Shown here: positions 11,863-22,789 of the stretch, one piece after another | Position numbering within the stretch: position 1 is the stretch's first letter | How the letters are laid out: each line of letters starts with the position of its first letter | Origin: Welwitschia mirabilis | Lineage: Eukaryota > Gnetophyta > Gnetopsida > Welwitschiales | Assembly: GCA_051453625.1 (NCBI GenBank) | Contig: JBOZIK010000001.1 | Location: forward strand, 74,079,556-74,137,723 | Length of the DNA stretch: 58,168 nt | Direction: 5' to 3' | Made by a program: the position numbers and the translations under genes | The notes under the pieces: generated by a model | The model's input: the letters and a program-made list of their open reading frames with translations, nothing else | Told to the model about the DNA's origin: nothing | The model's database searches: none

Positions 11863-14039
11863 ATAAGTTTTGATTATATTAAGAAATGAAATGAAGCCTT
11901 AATGCCATTGATGTTAGTTTTATTCCCTACATCTACATTTTAGAATGGTGTTTCTTCTGTTTTCTTACTTTGTTATACCAATGGTGTTGGAAAGGTTTTT
12001 AATCTTGACATAGATATGATGATTATAGACGATGTTAAATTGGTTATTGATGATAGTGATAGGTTATTAAAGGGTGAAGACATCATTTAAGATTTGAGAA
12101 AATGTATTATTTAAGTCAAAAAATAAAAAGTAATTTATTTGTATAAATGAAAAGAGATCTTAAAAAAATGAAGTATAAAATTTAGATCCAAGTAAATAGA
12201 GTTCTAAACATAAAGTGCAATAAAAATGAAGCTGGCATAAGTCTAAGAAAAAAAATTATTTCTAAACATGAGGTAAAAGATAAAAAGAATGATGTCTGAT
12301 TAGATTGGAATGGGATTTTCCACTTGTATTTTCTCATATAGTGGAAGGTCTAGTGCTGGTATCAATAATTATTATAGAATTCCTATAAAACTAACTGATC
12401 TACATGCCATTCATTGGTTCTATGTTAGCATAGTTTCAAGCATAAAGAAAGCTCTATTAAGCACTCTTAAAATGGGTGTTGCTAGGAATTTTTCATGAAA
12501 CTAGCTGATCTACATGCCTTTATGAATTTTTCACATTATTGATTCATAGAACTATAACGTTTCTTAAATTGAAATGAACCTAATGCATAGGAGAAATAAT
12601 AATTGCAGTGGAAGAACCTGACTAATGAGATTTCACATTGATTTTATGATGAAGGCATTGAGTTCTTTTTTTCTTTTTTTGGTTATCCATTAAATTGACA
12701 TTGAATTTAGCTAAAAAAAACCAATGCCATGTGCTTTTAAGCACTACATAAAACACTATGTAGTGGTGTTAATCATATTGACACTCAAGAGGCATAAGCA
12801 CAAATCATTCTCAGCAATGCTTGATTCATAAGAAAAGAGCAAGGATTTAATTGTAGCCTTCATATAATTTTAGGATTTAAGGCACTTGATAAATATTTTC
12901 ACAATATTTTAAAGCATTTTTAATTTTTCCATGCTCTATCACAAGGACTTGGGCTTGTAATTTTCATAATGTTCTCCATTCCAAGCCTTTGTTTAAATCC
13001 TTTACCTAAACATAGGCCTATAGTAGACAATGGCCAACTTACTGGATGGATAATGGTAATACTACATTACAAGATAGATGTAAAAGAGAACAAATGAATT
13101 TTACTGATCCAAACGAAGACTCATTTCAATCTCAAAGTAAAAAAGGATGTTTTATGTGCATCCTATGAAGTGGAAAGAAATCTTAAGCTTGTACACAACT
13201 ATACTTAATATCCTCTAATCATACCTAAACATATAGAAATCTATTTCATTATCTTTTAAAAAGGACATCACTCATAATTTTAATTTTCTTCAAAATAAGA
13301 ATTTCAATCAATCCATTCTAAATCTCCTTGAAGGGTGACCGATCCTATTGCTATGCATCAAAGTTTATTTTTTTTTTTTTACCTAGGGGAAAATTATCTC
13401 CAAGGAGGTACTGATAAGGATGTAATACATCATACAACATTGAATAGAAACTCCAACCACAAAAGGATAGGCATGCATATCGAATTATTGGCTAATCGCA
13501 ATAATCAAGTGTTACAGGATGAACACCATGTGGCCTAGGTAGGTAGTTGCTATCGTAAATGTTTTGAGTGATGACTGAGCCTAGACACCTCTCACCATTG
13601 TTGTTTTGTTGTTTACTAAAGATGCAATCATCTTAAAAGATATCTTAAATGTTTAATAATAAAAACAAAATGCTGTGAGGCTTCAGGAGTTAAGACCCTC
13701 CAAATAAAAGTGAAAACAATTAATAAGAAATTCTAGAGCTCCTTCAAAGCCACATATCAGAATGATAAGGCAAAGGAATAAAATGCAAAGAAGCTCAAAT
13801 TAAAAAGACATAATAATTTTAATACCTCCAAGAGCTCTAACTAGATTTCATAATATAAGAGCTCATGAAAACCATAGAGACTGCAAATGAGCTAAAAAAT
13901 AACTCATCCAAAATAGCATCATGTCATGGCAGTAAACCCTTGTATACCTGCATATGATCTCAGTACATAGGATTGAGGCATAAGTTACTTTCGTGAAAGT
14001 GGATTTTTGGCTTCAGTTACAAAGCCCTCGTGATTAAAA

Positions 14040-14048
14040 TTAGGGTTT
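14040..14048 (-). promoter_or_regulatory. Telo-box motif (copy 2)
   Basis: TTAGGGTTT, the complement of AAACCCTAA. This motif is common in promoters and leaders of plant housekeeping and translation genes. It is conserved in copy 3 at 15035-15043. Confidence 0.4.
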
Positions 14049-14334
14049 CTTAGAATGGGTTTTATAGAAAAGGAGGACTAGTATTGGCTAGACGAGAGGA
14101 AAAGGAGACATAGATAACCTCTTTCTCTAAAGGAAGGTGAAGGAGTACTTTGAAAAATAACTGAGGCCGATGTAGGGTTCCTTGGACTATTTGACATTGC
14201 CAGAATTTTTTTTTCCTTGATGTGAAAGAAGCTATGCTTTCTTATAATCAGGCTATGAGAATCATATACGAAGGTTGTACATGGCTAAATTTTTTGGATT
14301 CTAAGAATCTTAGTTCCTTAGCTTTTGTACATGA

Positions 14335-14343
14335 AAACCCTAA
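14335..14343 (+). promoter_or_regulatory. Telo-box motif (copy 2)
   Basis: AAACCCTAA within AAAACCCTAACCCTAAAGCC, conserved in copy 3 at 15328-15336. It could be a plant promoter element or a two-unit telomere-like repeat. Confidence 0.4.
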
Positions 14344-14538
14344 CCCTAAAGCCAATCACTCCTTAGATTTCTTTCATGGCCTAAATTTTTTAAACTTCTC
14401 TGTTTAAATGGCAATGCTAAGGCCCATTCAATGAGATGGTTATAGAAGAATATCAAAATGAAGGGATTCATATGCTTTGATGAGAGATGGAGCTACCAAA
14501 TTTGCTTCCCTTAATGCATCACTCTGAAGCTTACTTGA

Positions 14539-14638
14539 NNNNNNNNNNNNNNNNNNNNNNNNNNNNNNNNNNNNNNNNNNNNNNNNNNNNNNNNNNNNNN
14601 NNNNNNNNNNNNNNNNNNNNNNNNNNNNNNNNNNNNNN
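14539..14638. other. Assembly gap, 100 N
   Basis: Separates copies 2 and 3. Confidence 0.99.
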
Positions 14639-15034
14639 TTAAAGGTTTAATTACAAAGACAAAATGCTATGAAGCTTTAGGAGGTGAGACCATCCAAATA
14701 AAAGCGAAAACAATCTAAAAGACATCATAGAACTTCTTCGAAGACACACATAAGAATGATAAGGCAAGGGACAGAACGCAACAAAGCTTAAATTAAAAAG
14801 AAATAAGAAGTTTAATGCCCTCTAAGAGCTCTAACTAGATGTCATAATATAACAGCTCATGGAAACTATAGAGACTGCAAATGAGCTGAAAAAATAATTC
14901 ATCCAAAACAGCATTACCCCACAGTAGTAAACCCTTGTATACCTGCACATGATCTCAGTACACAGGATTGAGGCACAGGTTACTTTCATGAAAGCGGATT
15001 TTAAGCTTGGGTTACAGAGCCCTCACGATTGAAA

Positions 15035-15043
15035 TTAGGGTTT
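15035..15043 (-). promoter_or_regulatory. Telo-box motif (copy 3)
   Basis: TTAGGGTTT, conserved with 14040-14048. Confidence 0.4.
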
Positions 15044-15327
15044 CTTGGAATGGGTTTTACGGAAAAAAGGGACTAGTATTGGCCAGAGGAGAGGGAAAGG
15101 AGGCACAAATAACCTTCTTTCTCTGAAGGGAGGTAAAGGAGTACTTGGAGGAATAACTGAGCCCAATGTAGAATTCCTCGGACTGTTTGCCATTGCTGGA
15201 ATTTTTTTCCCTAATGTGAAAGAAGTTACGCTTGCTTATAATCAGGCTATGAGAATCATGTACGAAGGCTGCATGTGGCTAAATTTTAGGATTCTGAGAA
15301 CCCTGGTTCCTTAGCTTCTGTGCACGA

Positions 15328-15336
15328 AAACCCTAA
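15328..15336 (+). promoter_or_regulatory. Telo-box motif (copy 3)
   Basis: AAACCCTAA, conserved with 14335-14343. Confidence 0.4.
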
Positions 15337-15560
15337 CCCTAAAGCCAACCATTGCTCAGATTTCTCTCATGGCCTAAACTTTTTAGACTTCTCTCTTTAA
15401 ATAGCAATGATAAGGCCTACTCAATGAGATGCTCATAGAAGAATATCAGAATAAAGGGCTTCATAGGCTTCAATGAGAGATGGAGCTACCGGATTTGCTT
15501 CCCTCAATGCGTCGCTCTGAAGCTTACTCACTTACAGGCCTTATTTCTTATCCCTCCCTG

Positions 15561-16159
15561 CTCTGCATCTTGACTTCATTAGCCTAAATGAAAGTTTTTC
15601 CTGTGCTCAGAGTTTTGCAGCTTAATTGTATTCTCTCAGTGCATTTCTACAGTCATAGTCCAAAAATGACTATCTTGCATTTTGATTAAGGGAACAGGAC
15701 AAGGGAGAAGCACACAAAATGTAAGGGAAAGGTCTTGAGGATGGTAAGGGCCCAGCTCCAACAAGTAATGCCCATGACAACAGGCATTTCCAAAGAAAGA
15801 GATTTAAGGAGGAAAGGCTTGTGGTAATACATTTCATATGAAATGATCCTTAATTAGTACGTATCATATGTGTGGCGTTTAAAAGCATGCATAATAGCTC
15901 TTATTCCAGTGAGGTTATTTAGCTTAATGGCAAAGGTGTTGAGGATTTATATATATATAGATGTATGTATATACATATATACATTTTTCTTTTAAAAATA
16001 ATTTTTAACTTAATAATAATTATGTCTAATCAAATCTAAATCTAGGCTTTTATAACAACTTTTCAACAACTATGCCAACTAGAATTAGTCACTTGGGCTT
16101 TTACATTATATGTATACTTCTCTTCATAACAACTACGCCCATAAAAATAATAACCTATA
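15561..16159 (-). other. E2 interior next to the primer site (leader side)
   Basis: No gene seen. It contains an AT-rich dinucleotide patch at about 15948-15985 and a short leader that would follow the primer site on the minus strand. Confidence 0.5.
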
Positions 16160-16171
16160 GCTCTGATACCA
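16160..16171 (-). other. Primer binding site of E2 (tRNA-Met type), exact
   Basis: The minus strand reads TGGTATCAGAGC, the exact complement of the initiator tRNA-Met 3' end used by many plant LTR retrotransposons. It is three bases from the LTR terminus (...GGATGTTACA) at 16175. This fixes the element's orientation. Confidence 0.85.
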
Positions 16172-16223
16172 AAATGTAACATCCTAAATTTCTGCAGTTG
16201 AAAAATCCCCATAAACTTTAACA

Positions 16224-16379
16224 CTCTGATACCAAATGTAAGGGTCCAAAATTTCTACAAGTGTAAATCTTCAAAAAGGTTAAAAATCTTCATAAACCTA
16301 ATGCTCCGATACTAAAATGTGACACTTCGAAAATACTAATGTTGAAAACTTCAAACTCACTCGGACACTTTGATATCCA
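16224..16379 (-). repeat. Three extra primer-site-like repeats in the E2 5' LTR
   Basis: Beyond the true primer site, variants of CTCTGATACCA occur at 16224-16234 (CTCTGATACCA), 16303-16314 (GCTCCGATACTA) and 16367-16379 (ACTTTGATATCCA). Each is followed within a few bases by a TGTAA/TGTGACAC/ATAACACC LTR-end-like string. Spacing is about 65-75 bp. Confidence 0.8.
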
Positions 16380-17575
16380 AAATATAACACCCACTTTTCT
16401 TATTTACGAATGTTACTTATTTAATAAGGGAATAAATCCTGATTCTTCTCCTCTTTCAAAAGCCTTAATTAAAAAAAACTATCTATATTATTTATAGAAA
16501 AGTTAAACTTTGTAACGTCCATCTTAAGAATTTGTAACTTACTTTTTGTAACGTCTATCTCAAGAATTTGTAACTTCCTTAATAATGGCTCTCTTTAAGG
16601 TGATCCTCTCCTCCATGATATCTTAAATTAGTTTTTAAAGGGGACTTTCTTACTAACTGATCTTACAATACTTAATTAATTTTAAGAAGAAAATTAACTT
16701 CTTTTTATTGTGATTTAAATTCCTTTGGAAAGGAGGAAAAGTCTCTTATCCACACTTAAAATAAATTTTATAAAAATACATTACAAAACTTCTAATAAAC
16801 TCAAGAAAACATCAACTTATCACAAAATATTCCAAAGTTTCCAATAAAATTTTCCAATGAAATTTTCCAATTACAATATAACAATAATGCACAAATTTAA
16901 GTTTAATCTAAGAAGATTCTCAAGAATTCACAATTTTTCCATTTAATACCCAATAAAATATTTCATAAACACATGGGAAATAATTCAAGATTTTAACAAA
17001 TTTCATTAGATAACAATTAGAAAGTATGACCTCTAATAAATAAATTTTATTTCAAGAAGGAAAATCATCATTCCATGTATCATAGAATTTTAAAGTAAAC
17101 TTTAAGTGCTGTAAGCCACACACTTATGAATAAATAGAATATATCTCTCATCAAAATAATAATTAACATAATGATTATTTATGAGTTTAAGTAATTAACT
17201 CTAATAGCCCAAGAGATACAATAAATTAAAAGATTTTTTCACTATTATAGATCCAACAATCTATCATAAACTCATTCCATCTCAGTAATTAGACTCTAAA
17301 TTTCTCACCTGTTATAAAATGATATAGAATGAGAACTCTAAAAATATCATAGTTCCCAGTATGGGCCAAGCAATAATAGGTATTTTAGCAAGATTTATCA
17401 AAAATTAAGATAAAAAGAATAAATCAAGATTCCAAGATTTTCAGGTTATACCATAGATAATGAGCTCATGCTTATTCGGCGATATGTGAAGTCCACTGCC
17501 TTTTTTGATGATCTATCATTATCATATAATATATAATTTCACTACCTCATTCGATGATATGTGAAGCCCATTGCC

Positions 17576-17930
17576 NNNNNNNNNNNNNNNNNNNNNNNNN
17601 NNNNNNNNNNNNNNNNNNNNNNNNNNNNNNNNNNNNNNNNNNNNNNNNNNNNNNNNNNNNNNNNNNNNNNNNNNNNNNNNNNNNNNNNNNNNNNNNNNNN
17701 NNNNNNNNNNNNNNNNNNNNNNNNNNNNNNNNNNNNNNNNNNNNNNNNNNNNNNNNNNNNNNNNNNNNNNNNNNNNNNNNNNNNNNNNNNNNNNNNNNNN
17801 NNNNNNNNNNNNNNNNNNNNNNNNNNNNNNNNNNNNNNNNNNNNNNNNNNNNNNNNNNNNNNNNNNNNNNNNNNNNNNNNNNNNNNNNNNNNNNNNNNNN
17901 NNNNNNNNNNNNNNNNNNNNNNNNNNNNNN
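17576..17930. other. Assembly gap, 355 N
   Basis: Inside the E2 5' LTR. Confidence 0.99.
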
Positions 17931-18105
17931 AATGGTACATGAAAATAAATAGGGTTCAAATTAGGGTTTCTCTTATTTATGAAACATAACTAACTTGCAG
18001 GAAATTCACATGCATTGATCTTAATAAATAAATGGATACAAGAGGATCATCAAGAATATACAAGAAAATAAAACCATACATAGCATGATGATTTTAATAC
18101 ATATT

Positions 18106-18517
18106 ACATAAGAAAGAACCAATAAGAAAGCACAAAAGTAAAGAACCATACAATAAACTTGGCAATATTAATACAGGACGCATAAGATAGGACCAACAAG
18201 GAAGCATGAAAGTATAGAACCATATAATAAATATGATAATCTCAATACATAATGCATAAGAAAGGACTAACAAGGAAGCATAAAAGTATAGAACCATACA
18301 ATGAACATAACAATCTTAATACAAAATGCATAAGAAAGGACCAACAAGGAAGCACGAAAGTATAGAACCATACAATAAACATGACAATCTCAACACAAAG
18401 TTCATAAGAAAGTATTAACAAGGAAGCATAAAAGTATAGAATCATACAATAAACATGACAATATCAATATAGAATGCATAAGAAAGGATCAACAAGAAAG
18501 CATAAAAGTATATAACC
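18106..18517 (-). repeat. ~74-bp tandem repeats (E2 5' LTR)
   Basis: Unit starts at about 18106, 18180, 18254, 18328, 18402 and 18476, 74 bp apart. They are the same unit as at 6137-6580, and the last is cut by the gap. Confidence 0.95.
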
Positions 18518-19163
18518 NNNNNNNNNNNNNNNNNNNNNNNNNNNNNNNNNNNNNNNNNNNNNNNNNNNNNNNNNNNNNNNNNNNNNNNNNNNNNNNNNNN
18601 NNNNNNNNNNNNNNNNNNNNNNNNNNNNNNNNNNNNNNNNNNNNNNNNNNNNNNNNNNNNNNNNNNNNNNNNNNNNNNNNNNNNNNNNNNNNNNNNNNNN
18701 NNNNNNNNNNNNNNNNNNNNNNNNNNNNNNNNNNNNNNNNNNNNNNNNNNNNNNNNNNNNNNNNNNNNNNNNNNNNNNNNNNNNNNNNNNNNNNNNNNNN
18801 NNNNNNNNNNNNNNNNNNNNNNNNNNNNNNNNNNNNNNNNNNNNNNNNNNNNNNNNNNNNNNNNNNNNNNNNNNNNNNNNNNNNNNNNNNNNNNNNNNNN
18901 NNNNNNNNNNNNNNNNNNNNNNNNNNNNNNNNNNNNNNNNNNNNNNNNNNNNNNNNNNNNNNNNNNNNNNNNNNNNNNNNNNNNNNNNNNNNNNNNNNNN
19001 NNNNNNNNNNNNNNNNNNNNNNNNNNNNNNNNNNNNNNNNNNNNNNNNNNNNNNNNNNNNNNNNNNNNNNNNNNNNNNNNNNNNNNNNNNNNNNNNNNNN
19101 NNNNNNNNNNNNNNNNNNNNNNNNNNNNNNNNNNNNNNNNNNNNNNNNNNNNNNNNNNNNNNN
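18518..19163. other. Assembly gap, 646 N
   Basis: Expected to contain the 5' edge of the E2 LTR and ~60 bp of E1 LTR. Confidence 0.99.
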
Positions 19164-19249
19164 TTGTGTTTATCAAGTAAAAATATTAAAGAAGAAAGGA
19201 AATTTAAAAAAAAAAGTTCTTGAATAGAGTAAGATAAAAGAGGGTGTCA
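19164..19249 (+). mobile_element. E1 LTR copy A, right end
   Basis: GTTTATCAAGTAAAAATATT onward matches 27099-27189 and ends GATAAAAGAGGGTGTCA, like the termini at 21566 (GAGGGTATCTCA) and 27189 (GAGAGCATCA). It is the continuation of the LTR broken at 3320. Confidence 0.75.
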
Positions 19250-21256
19250 CATCTTTCTATAATGATTCTTTTATTTTATAATTAATTTAGCTTTCTATAA
19301 TTAATTGGTTTGTATATCCATTATTTTACTAATCTAAGTTATTACTTAAGGAGTTGTAGAAACTTTATCATATTTTTATTATGGTGAAAATTAAATTTCC
19401 ATAACAGAGGCATAGGATAAAAACATCATATCTTATTACTTAGTAGGTATAAATTACAAAATTTTTTCTATACCTCTAGGATTATGTCATAAATGTGAAA
19501 ATGAAAAAATAGTAATTTTTATGATATGTAATTATTTTAAAAAATTTATTTATTAAAATAAATTAGAAAATAAATGTAAAAAATAGTAAGCAAGTAATTT
19601 ATATTTTTATACCTATCTATCAACATATTTATAAAATTGAGTATCCTTAATTGCATGAAATTGAACAAGCTTTTCAAGACATCTTGGAACATTTAAAAAC
19701 TCAAAATATTTTAAAATTATGATCATGTTAGTATAGCATGATAGGATTGTAATTTTAGAAAATTTGATAGTTTATAGCCTTAAATGATAATGTTAGAAGT
19801 AAAACTTTATATTTCTAATATAGTTTAAGTTAGATTCTCAAAATCTATTATGTTTTTAGTTTCTAAAAAACTACTATAGTTTAATTTTTGCTTCATAATT
19901 AATTATTAATTTTTAACTATGATGTTTCTTTAGAGTCCAAAAATGTTATAATTATTGTCTAAAATTTTAGAAAAATTATTACACAAAACTTTATAGAAAA
20001 ATTAAGTATATAAAATATATTTCTATTAGTAGATTTAAGTTAAATTATCATAAGCTGTATTGCTCTATAGTGATACCTCTTTCACCCTTTTTCTTTAGAT
20101 TATTTAAATGTGCATGCTTATAAGAATTTTTACCTTAGTAGTTTAAGTGACATACATAGTCTATAGATTATTACTTATTTTTATTGACTTATAATATAGC
20201 CATATAAAATCTTGAATAAATACTTGTATCTTAATAATTATGCTTAAGCTATACTTTCTTTTGTTTATCTTATTTACACTAATCTAGGAAGATTTTCTTA
20301 TGAGCATGGAAGAGCGTTTCTAGAATTGGCATAGCTCAAGATATGTTTTAGTTTTTTTAAGTACATTATTTTATATTTTTATTATTATTAAAATACAAAT
20401 AAAAGAATTTTTACTTTATTTAAATATAAAAAATGAAACAATATTTACTTTATATTGATTTTTATTATTATAATCTTGGAAAAAGAAGTATTCTTTTATG
20501 CATGATTTCTTTTAATGGTTGTTTTTATAAAATGAACTAAAGAATGATTAGAATTGTTATAACTAGGTAAATAATTTATTAAAGGATACACATTAATTAT
20601 AATTATTTATATGTATTTATATGGTGTATTTATCAGAGAGGATTAAATCAAGATAATTCTAATAATGTCTAGTTCCACATTTAGATTTCATCACCAAGGT
20701 GGATTGCATTACATTTTTTTTATAACACCCTTGTAGAAGCGGATTTAACCATTACTCTTCTATCCTACTCATGTATGAACTTACTCTAACTTAATATCTT
20801 AATCCCTTGATGTTTATAAAACATACTACATAATCCAGATATGCTTTAAAGAAGCAAGTGTTATTTATAAGCATATATCCACCTTACATATCACCTGTCA
20901 CTTGTATGAAGGGTATATTGAGATAAAGTTAAAGCCTATAGAGTTAATTTTAACTATATTTGTATAGTTTAGATCCTGAATTAGAATCAAATCATGTTCA
21001 AAGGATGGTCAAATATCAAGTTAGAATATCATTAATTAGAGTTGAAACCTCCTATTATATAGGTTAGGTATTATTCTTATTCATGTATGTTGATAACAAT
21101 TTACATCTCCTCAACTATTTATAATATATATTTTATGTGATAAAAAAACTAGAAAGAAATGGAGGACATAAATTTATAACATCGTTATTATTTATAAACC
21201 AAAATAACCAAGGACTTAATTATAAGTAAATATGTGATATTAATATAATTTGTCCT

Positions 21257-21506
21257 TCTCAGAATATAGAAACTATAATTAAGGAGTAAGTAAAATTTGT
21301 TCCTAGGTTCCATTATGTCTATTAGGTAAAANNNNNNNNNNNNNNNNNNNNNNNNNNNNNNNNNNNNNNNNNNNNNNNNNNNNNNNNNNNNNNNNNNNNN
21401 NNNNNNNNNNNNNNNNNNNNNNNNNNNNNNNTCTCAGAATATAGAAACTATAATTAAGGAGTAAGTAAAATTTGTTCCTAGGTTCCATTATGTCTATTAG
21501 GTAAAA
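21257..21506. repeat. 75-bp perfect duplication flanking a 100-N gap
   Basis: 21257-21331 and 21432-21506 are identical over 75 bases (start TCTCAGAATATAGAAAC, end CTATTAGGTAAAA) and directly abut the N run. The rest of the LTR is mutated, so perfect identity here indicates an unmerged contig overlap. Confidence 0.9.
21332..21431. other. Assembly gap, 100 N (probably spurious)
   Basis: Flanked by the same 75 bases on each side. Confidence 0.99.
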
Positions 21507-21569
21507 AACTTAAATAATGAGGAAAAAATAGTACTTAATTAGGATAAGATAAAAGAGGGTATCTCAAAT

Positions 21570-21582
21570 TAATATTAGAGCC
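21570..21582 (+). other. Decayed tRNA-Met primer binding site of E1 copy B
   Basis: TAATATTAGAGCC matches TGGTATCAGAGCC at 10 of 13 positions. All three differences are transitions (G-to-A twice, C-to-T once). It is three bases after the LTR terminus. Confidence 0.7.
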
Positions 21583-22789
21583 AGGTTAACTTAAATAATA
21601 CTTATGTTAAGTACTTATAAATTTATAAGAATATAAATTCAATTACAATTTTAACAACGTTTTTCATTAATAATTATAAATATAATAGTAATCTTAACAA
21701 CCTTAGTTTCTAATAGTTACAAAGTTAGTTCTATCCCTGATAATCTTAAACCATGAGTAAAATAAATTATATCATTGATAATACTAGATTCCAAGATAAT
21801 GTTAATTTCTAAGTAAGTATGAATTCAGTTATATCTTAATTATGAATTCTATTATACTTATTATTTTCCTACTATCTAAATATATGTAAGATCACATTTA
21901 TGTTAATTTTAATAATTATAAAGATTACACTAATCATAATCTTAGCACCTAAATAATCTTAAAGGTCAATTATTTTTTATAGCTCCAAAGTATTCATAAG
22001 GTTAGCTATAATCCCATTCTCTAGATGATAATTATGGTAATTCTATTCATAATAATTCTAAATCCCTAAACAAACCAAGAAAGATGATGAATTCAAGTCA
22101 TTAAACACTCTATTACCTTATAGCTACAGATGATATTCATTTAAAAGAATTCCAACTATCTTAATAATTTAGAATAATGATCTTATATGGTTCCTTGAAT
22201 AGCTTAACCTTTTATAAAGAAAAATATAAATACATAAATAATACCTTATAATCAAAAACCCTTGAAAGTAATCAAATCTTAAACCAAGTTATTAATCCTA
22301 AATTATATGGTCATGTAACTTTATAGTAAAAACCCATATTAATAACTTGTAACATCTATTAAAAATAAAGAAAAAGGATAAGCTTAATTATGTACTTTAA
22401 GATATAAATAAGGATTCATCACATTATAATAATAATCATATCGTTTATAAGATTATAAAAGTGTTTCTAAATTTGACCTTTAATAACATCTATCCTTTTT
22501 TAAAATTTCCCCTTCTTTTAGATGCCTCCTTGTTGTCAATCAAATCTTGAGGTCAGGTCAGTTGCATTAAGTAATAAACATCAAGAGAATTCATAAGAAA
22601 TCCAACAATATAATGATGGAAATCAAACCCCATTCAACCTTAATTCAAAAGGAGTAATGAATATTTTTATGTAGTTCCTATCATAAATAGTAAATTAAGG
22701 TCAAAACCCATGAGTAAATAAGGGTATCAATCAACTTGAGGAAGTTGGTATGAGAAAATTAATTCAAATGTATATTAAATTAAATTCAC
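21583..22789 (+). other. E1 copy B leader, non-coding
   Basis: A+T-rich leader between primer site and gag. No gene was recognised. Confidence 0.5.

Larger units (their letters stand above)
11863..14538. repeat. Triplicated host-like segment, copy 2
   Basis: It aligns with copy 1 from 10104 onward and continues past copy 1's truncated end into the part shared with copy 3 (14965-15540). It holds ~400 bp at 13024-13435, absent from copy 1, between AAACATAGGCCT and CATTGAATAGAAACTCC. That block could be an insertion here or a deletion there. Copy 2 is the most A+T-shifted: where copy 1 reads CAGCAGTGCC (10993), copy 2 reads TAGTGGTGTT (12763). The small open frame at 12310-12498 and another at 14222-14407 have no recognised relatives. 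Confidence 0.65.
14639..15560. repeat. Triplicated host-like segment, copy 3
   Basis: It matches the distal half of the segment and is closer to copy 1 than to copy 2 where all three overlap. It includes an 89-codon plus-strand open frame (15045-15314) ending in a stretch, FLGLFAIAGIFFPNVKEVTL, that is partly conserved in copy 2. On the minus strand at about 15195 an ATG opens MANSPRNSTLGSVIPPSTPL with several further codons before a frame break. The TTTAGGGTTAGGG-type leader lies upstream and an acceptor-like TTTTTTCAGCTCATTTGCAG lies downstream. This arrangement looks like the 5' end of a plant gene read on the minus strand, but no protein family is recognised. Confidence 0.55.
3321..19104 (-). 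mobile_element. E2: nested non-autonomous LTR retrotransposon, minus strand
   Basis: On the minus strand the order is 5' LTR (~19104-16175), exact tRNA-Met primer site (16171-16160), interior (16159-7191), polypurine tract (7190-7175) and 3' LTR (7174-3321). It interrupts E1 LTR copy A between 3320 and 19164. The right edge is hidden in the gap 18518-19163. Extrapolating from the left LTR needs ~626 bp of LTR plus ~60 bp of E1 in that 646-bp gap, which fits well. The interior carries no recognisable reverse transcriptase or integrase. It instead holds a host-like segment in three diverged copies, so it resembles a large non-autonomous derivative mobilised in trans. The element is about 15.8 kb. 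The right boundary is an estimate. Confidence 0.75.
16175..19104 (-). mobile_element. 5' LTR of E2 (right end hidden in a gap)
   Basis: It aligns with 3321-6548 of the 3' LTR, including the minisatellite, the 74-bp repeats and the terminal primer-like repeats. It contains gap 17576-17930 (355 N). The span expected there from the other LTR is ~330 bp, which suggests a measured gap. It runs into gap 18518-19163, which should contain U3, the TATA box and the LTR 5' edge. The end coordinate is estimated. Confidence 0.75.
19250..21566 (+). mobile_element. 5' LTR of E1 copy B, 5'-truncated
   Basis: It starts mid-LTR (equivalent to about 24962 in the 3' LTR) immediately after the end of copy A, and runs to a terminus ATCTCA followed by a decayed tRNA-Met primer site. 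The promoter part is missing, so this LTR could not have driven transcription after the truncation. The internal gap 21332-21431 is spurious (see findings). Confidence 0.75.

Noticed and set aside
14335-15336. Interstitial telomere array
   Set aside because: Only two CCCTAAA-like units per site; better described as telo-box motifs.
6125-18445. Three hydrophobic 67-codon minus-strand frames (6125-6328, 18094-18297, 18242-18445) that resemble each other
   Set aside because: They are produced by the 74-bp tandem array in LTR U5. Period 74 is not a multiple of three, and the frames just reflect repeated A+T-rich units.
17522-19176. Long open frames at 17522-17989 and 18442-19176, and similarly 54955-55631, 336-608, 5295-5513, 7322-7609, 21303-21488
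   Set aside because: They consist mainly of N-run codons; no coding sequence is visible.
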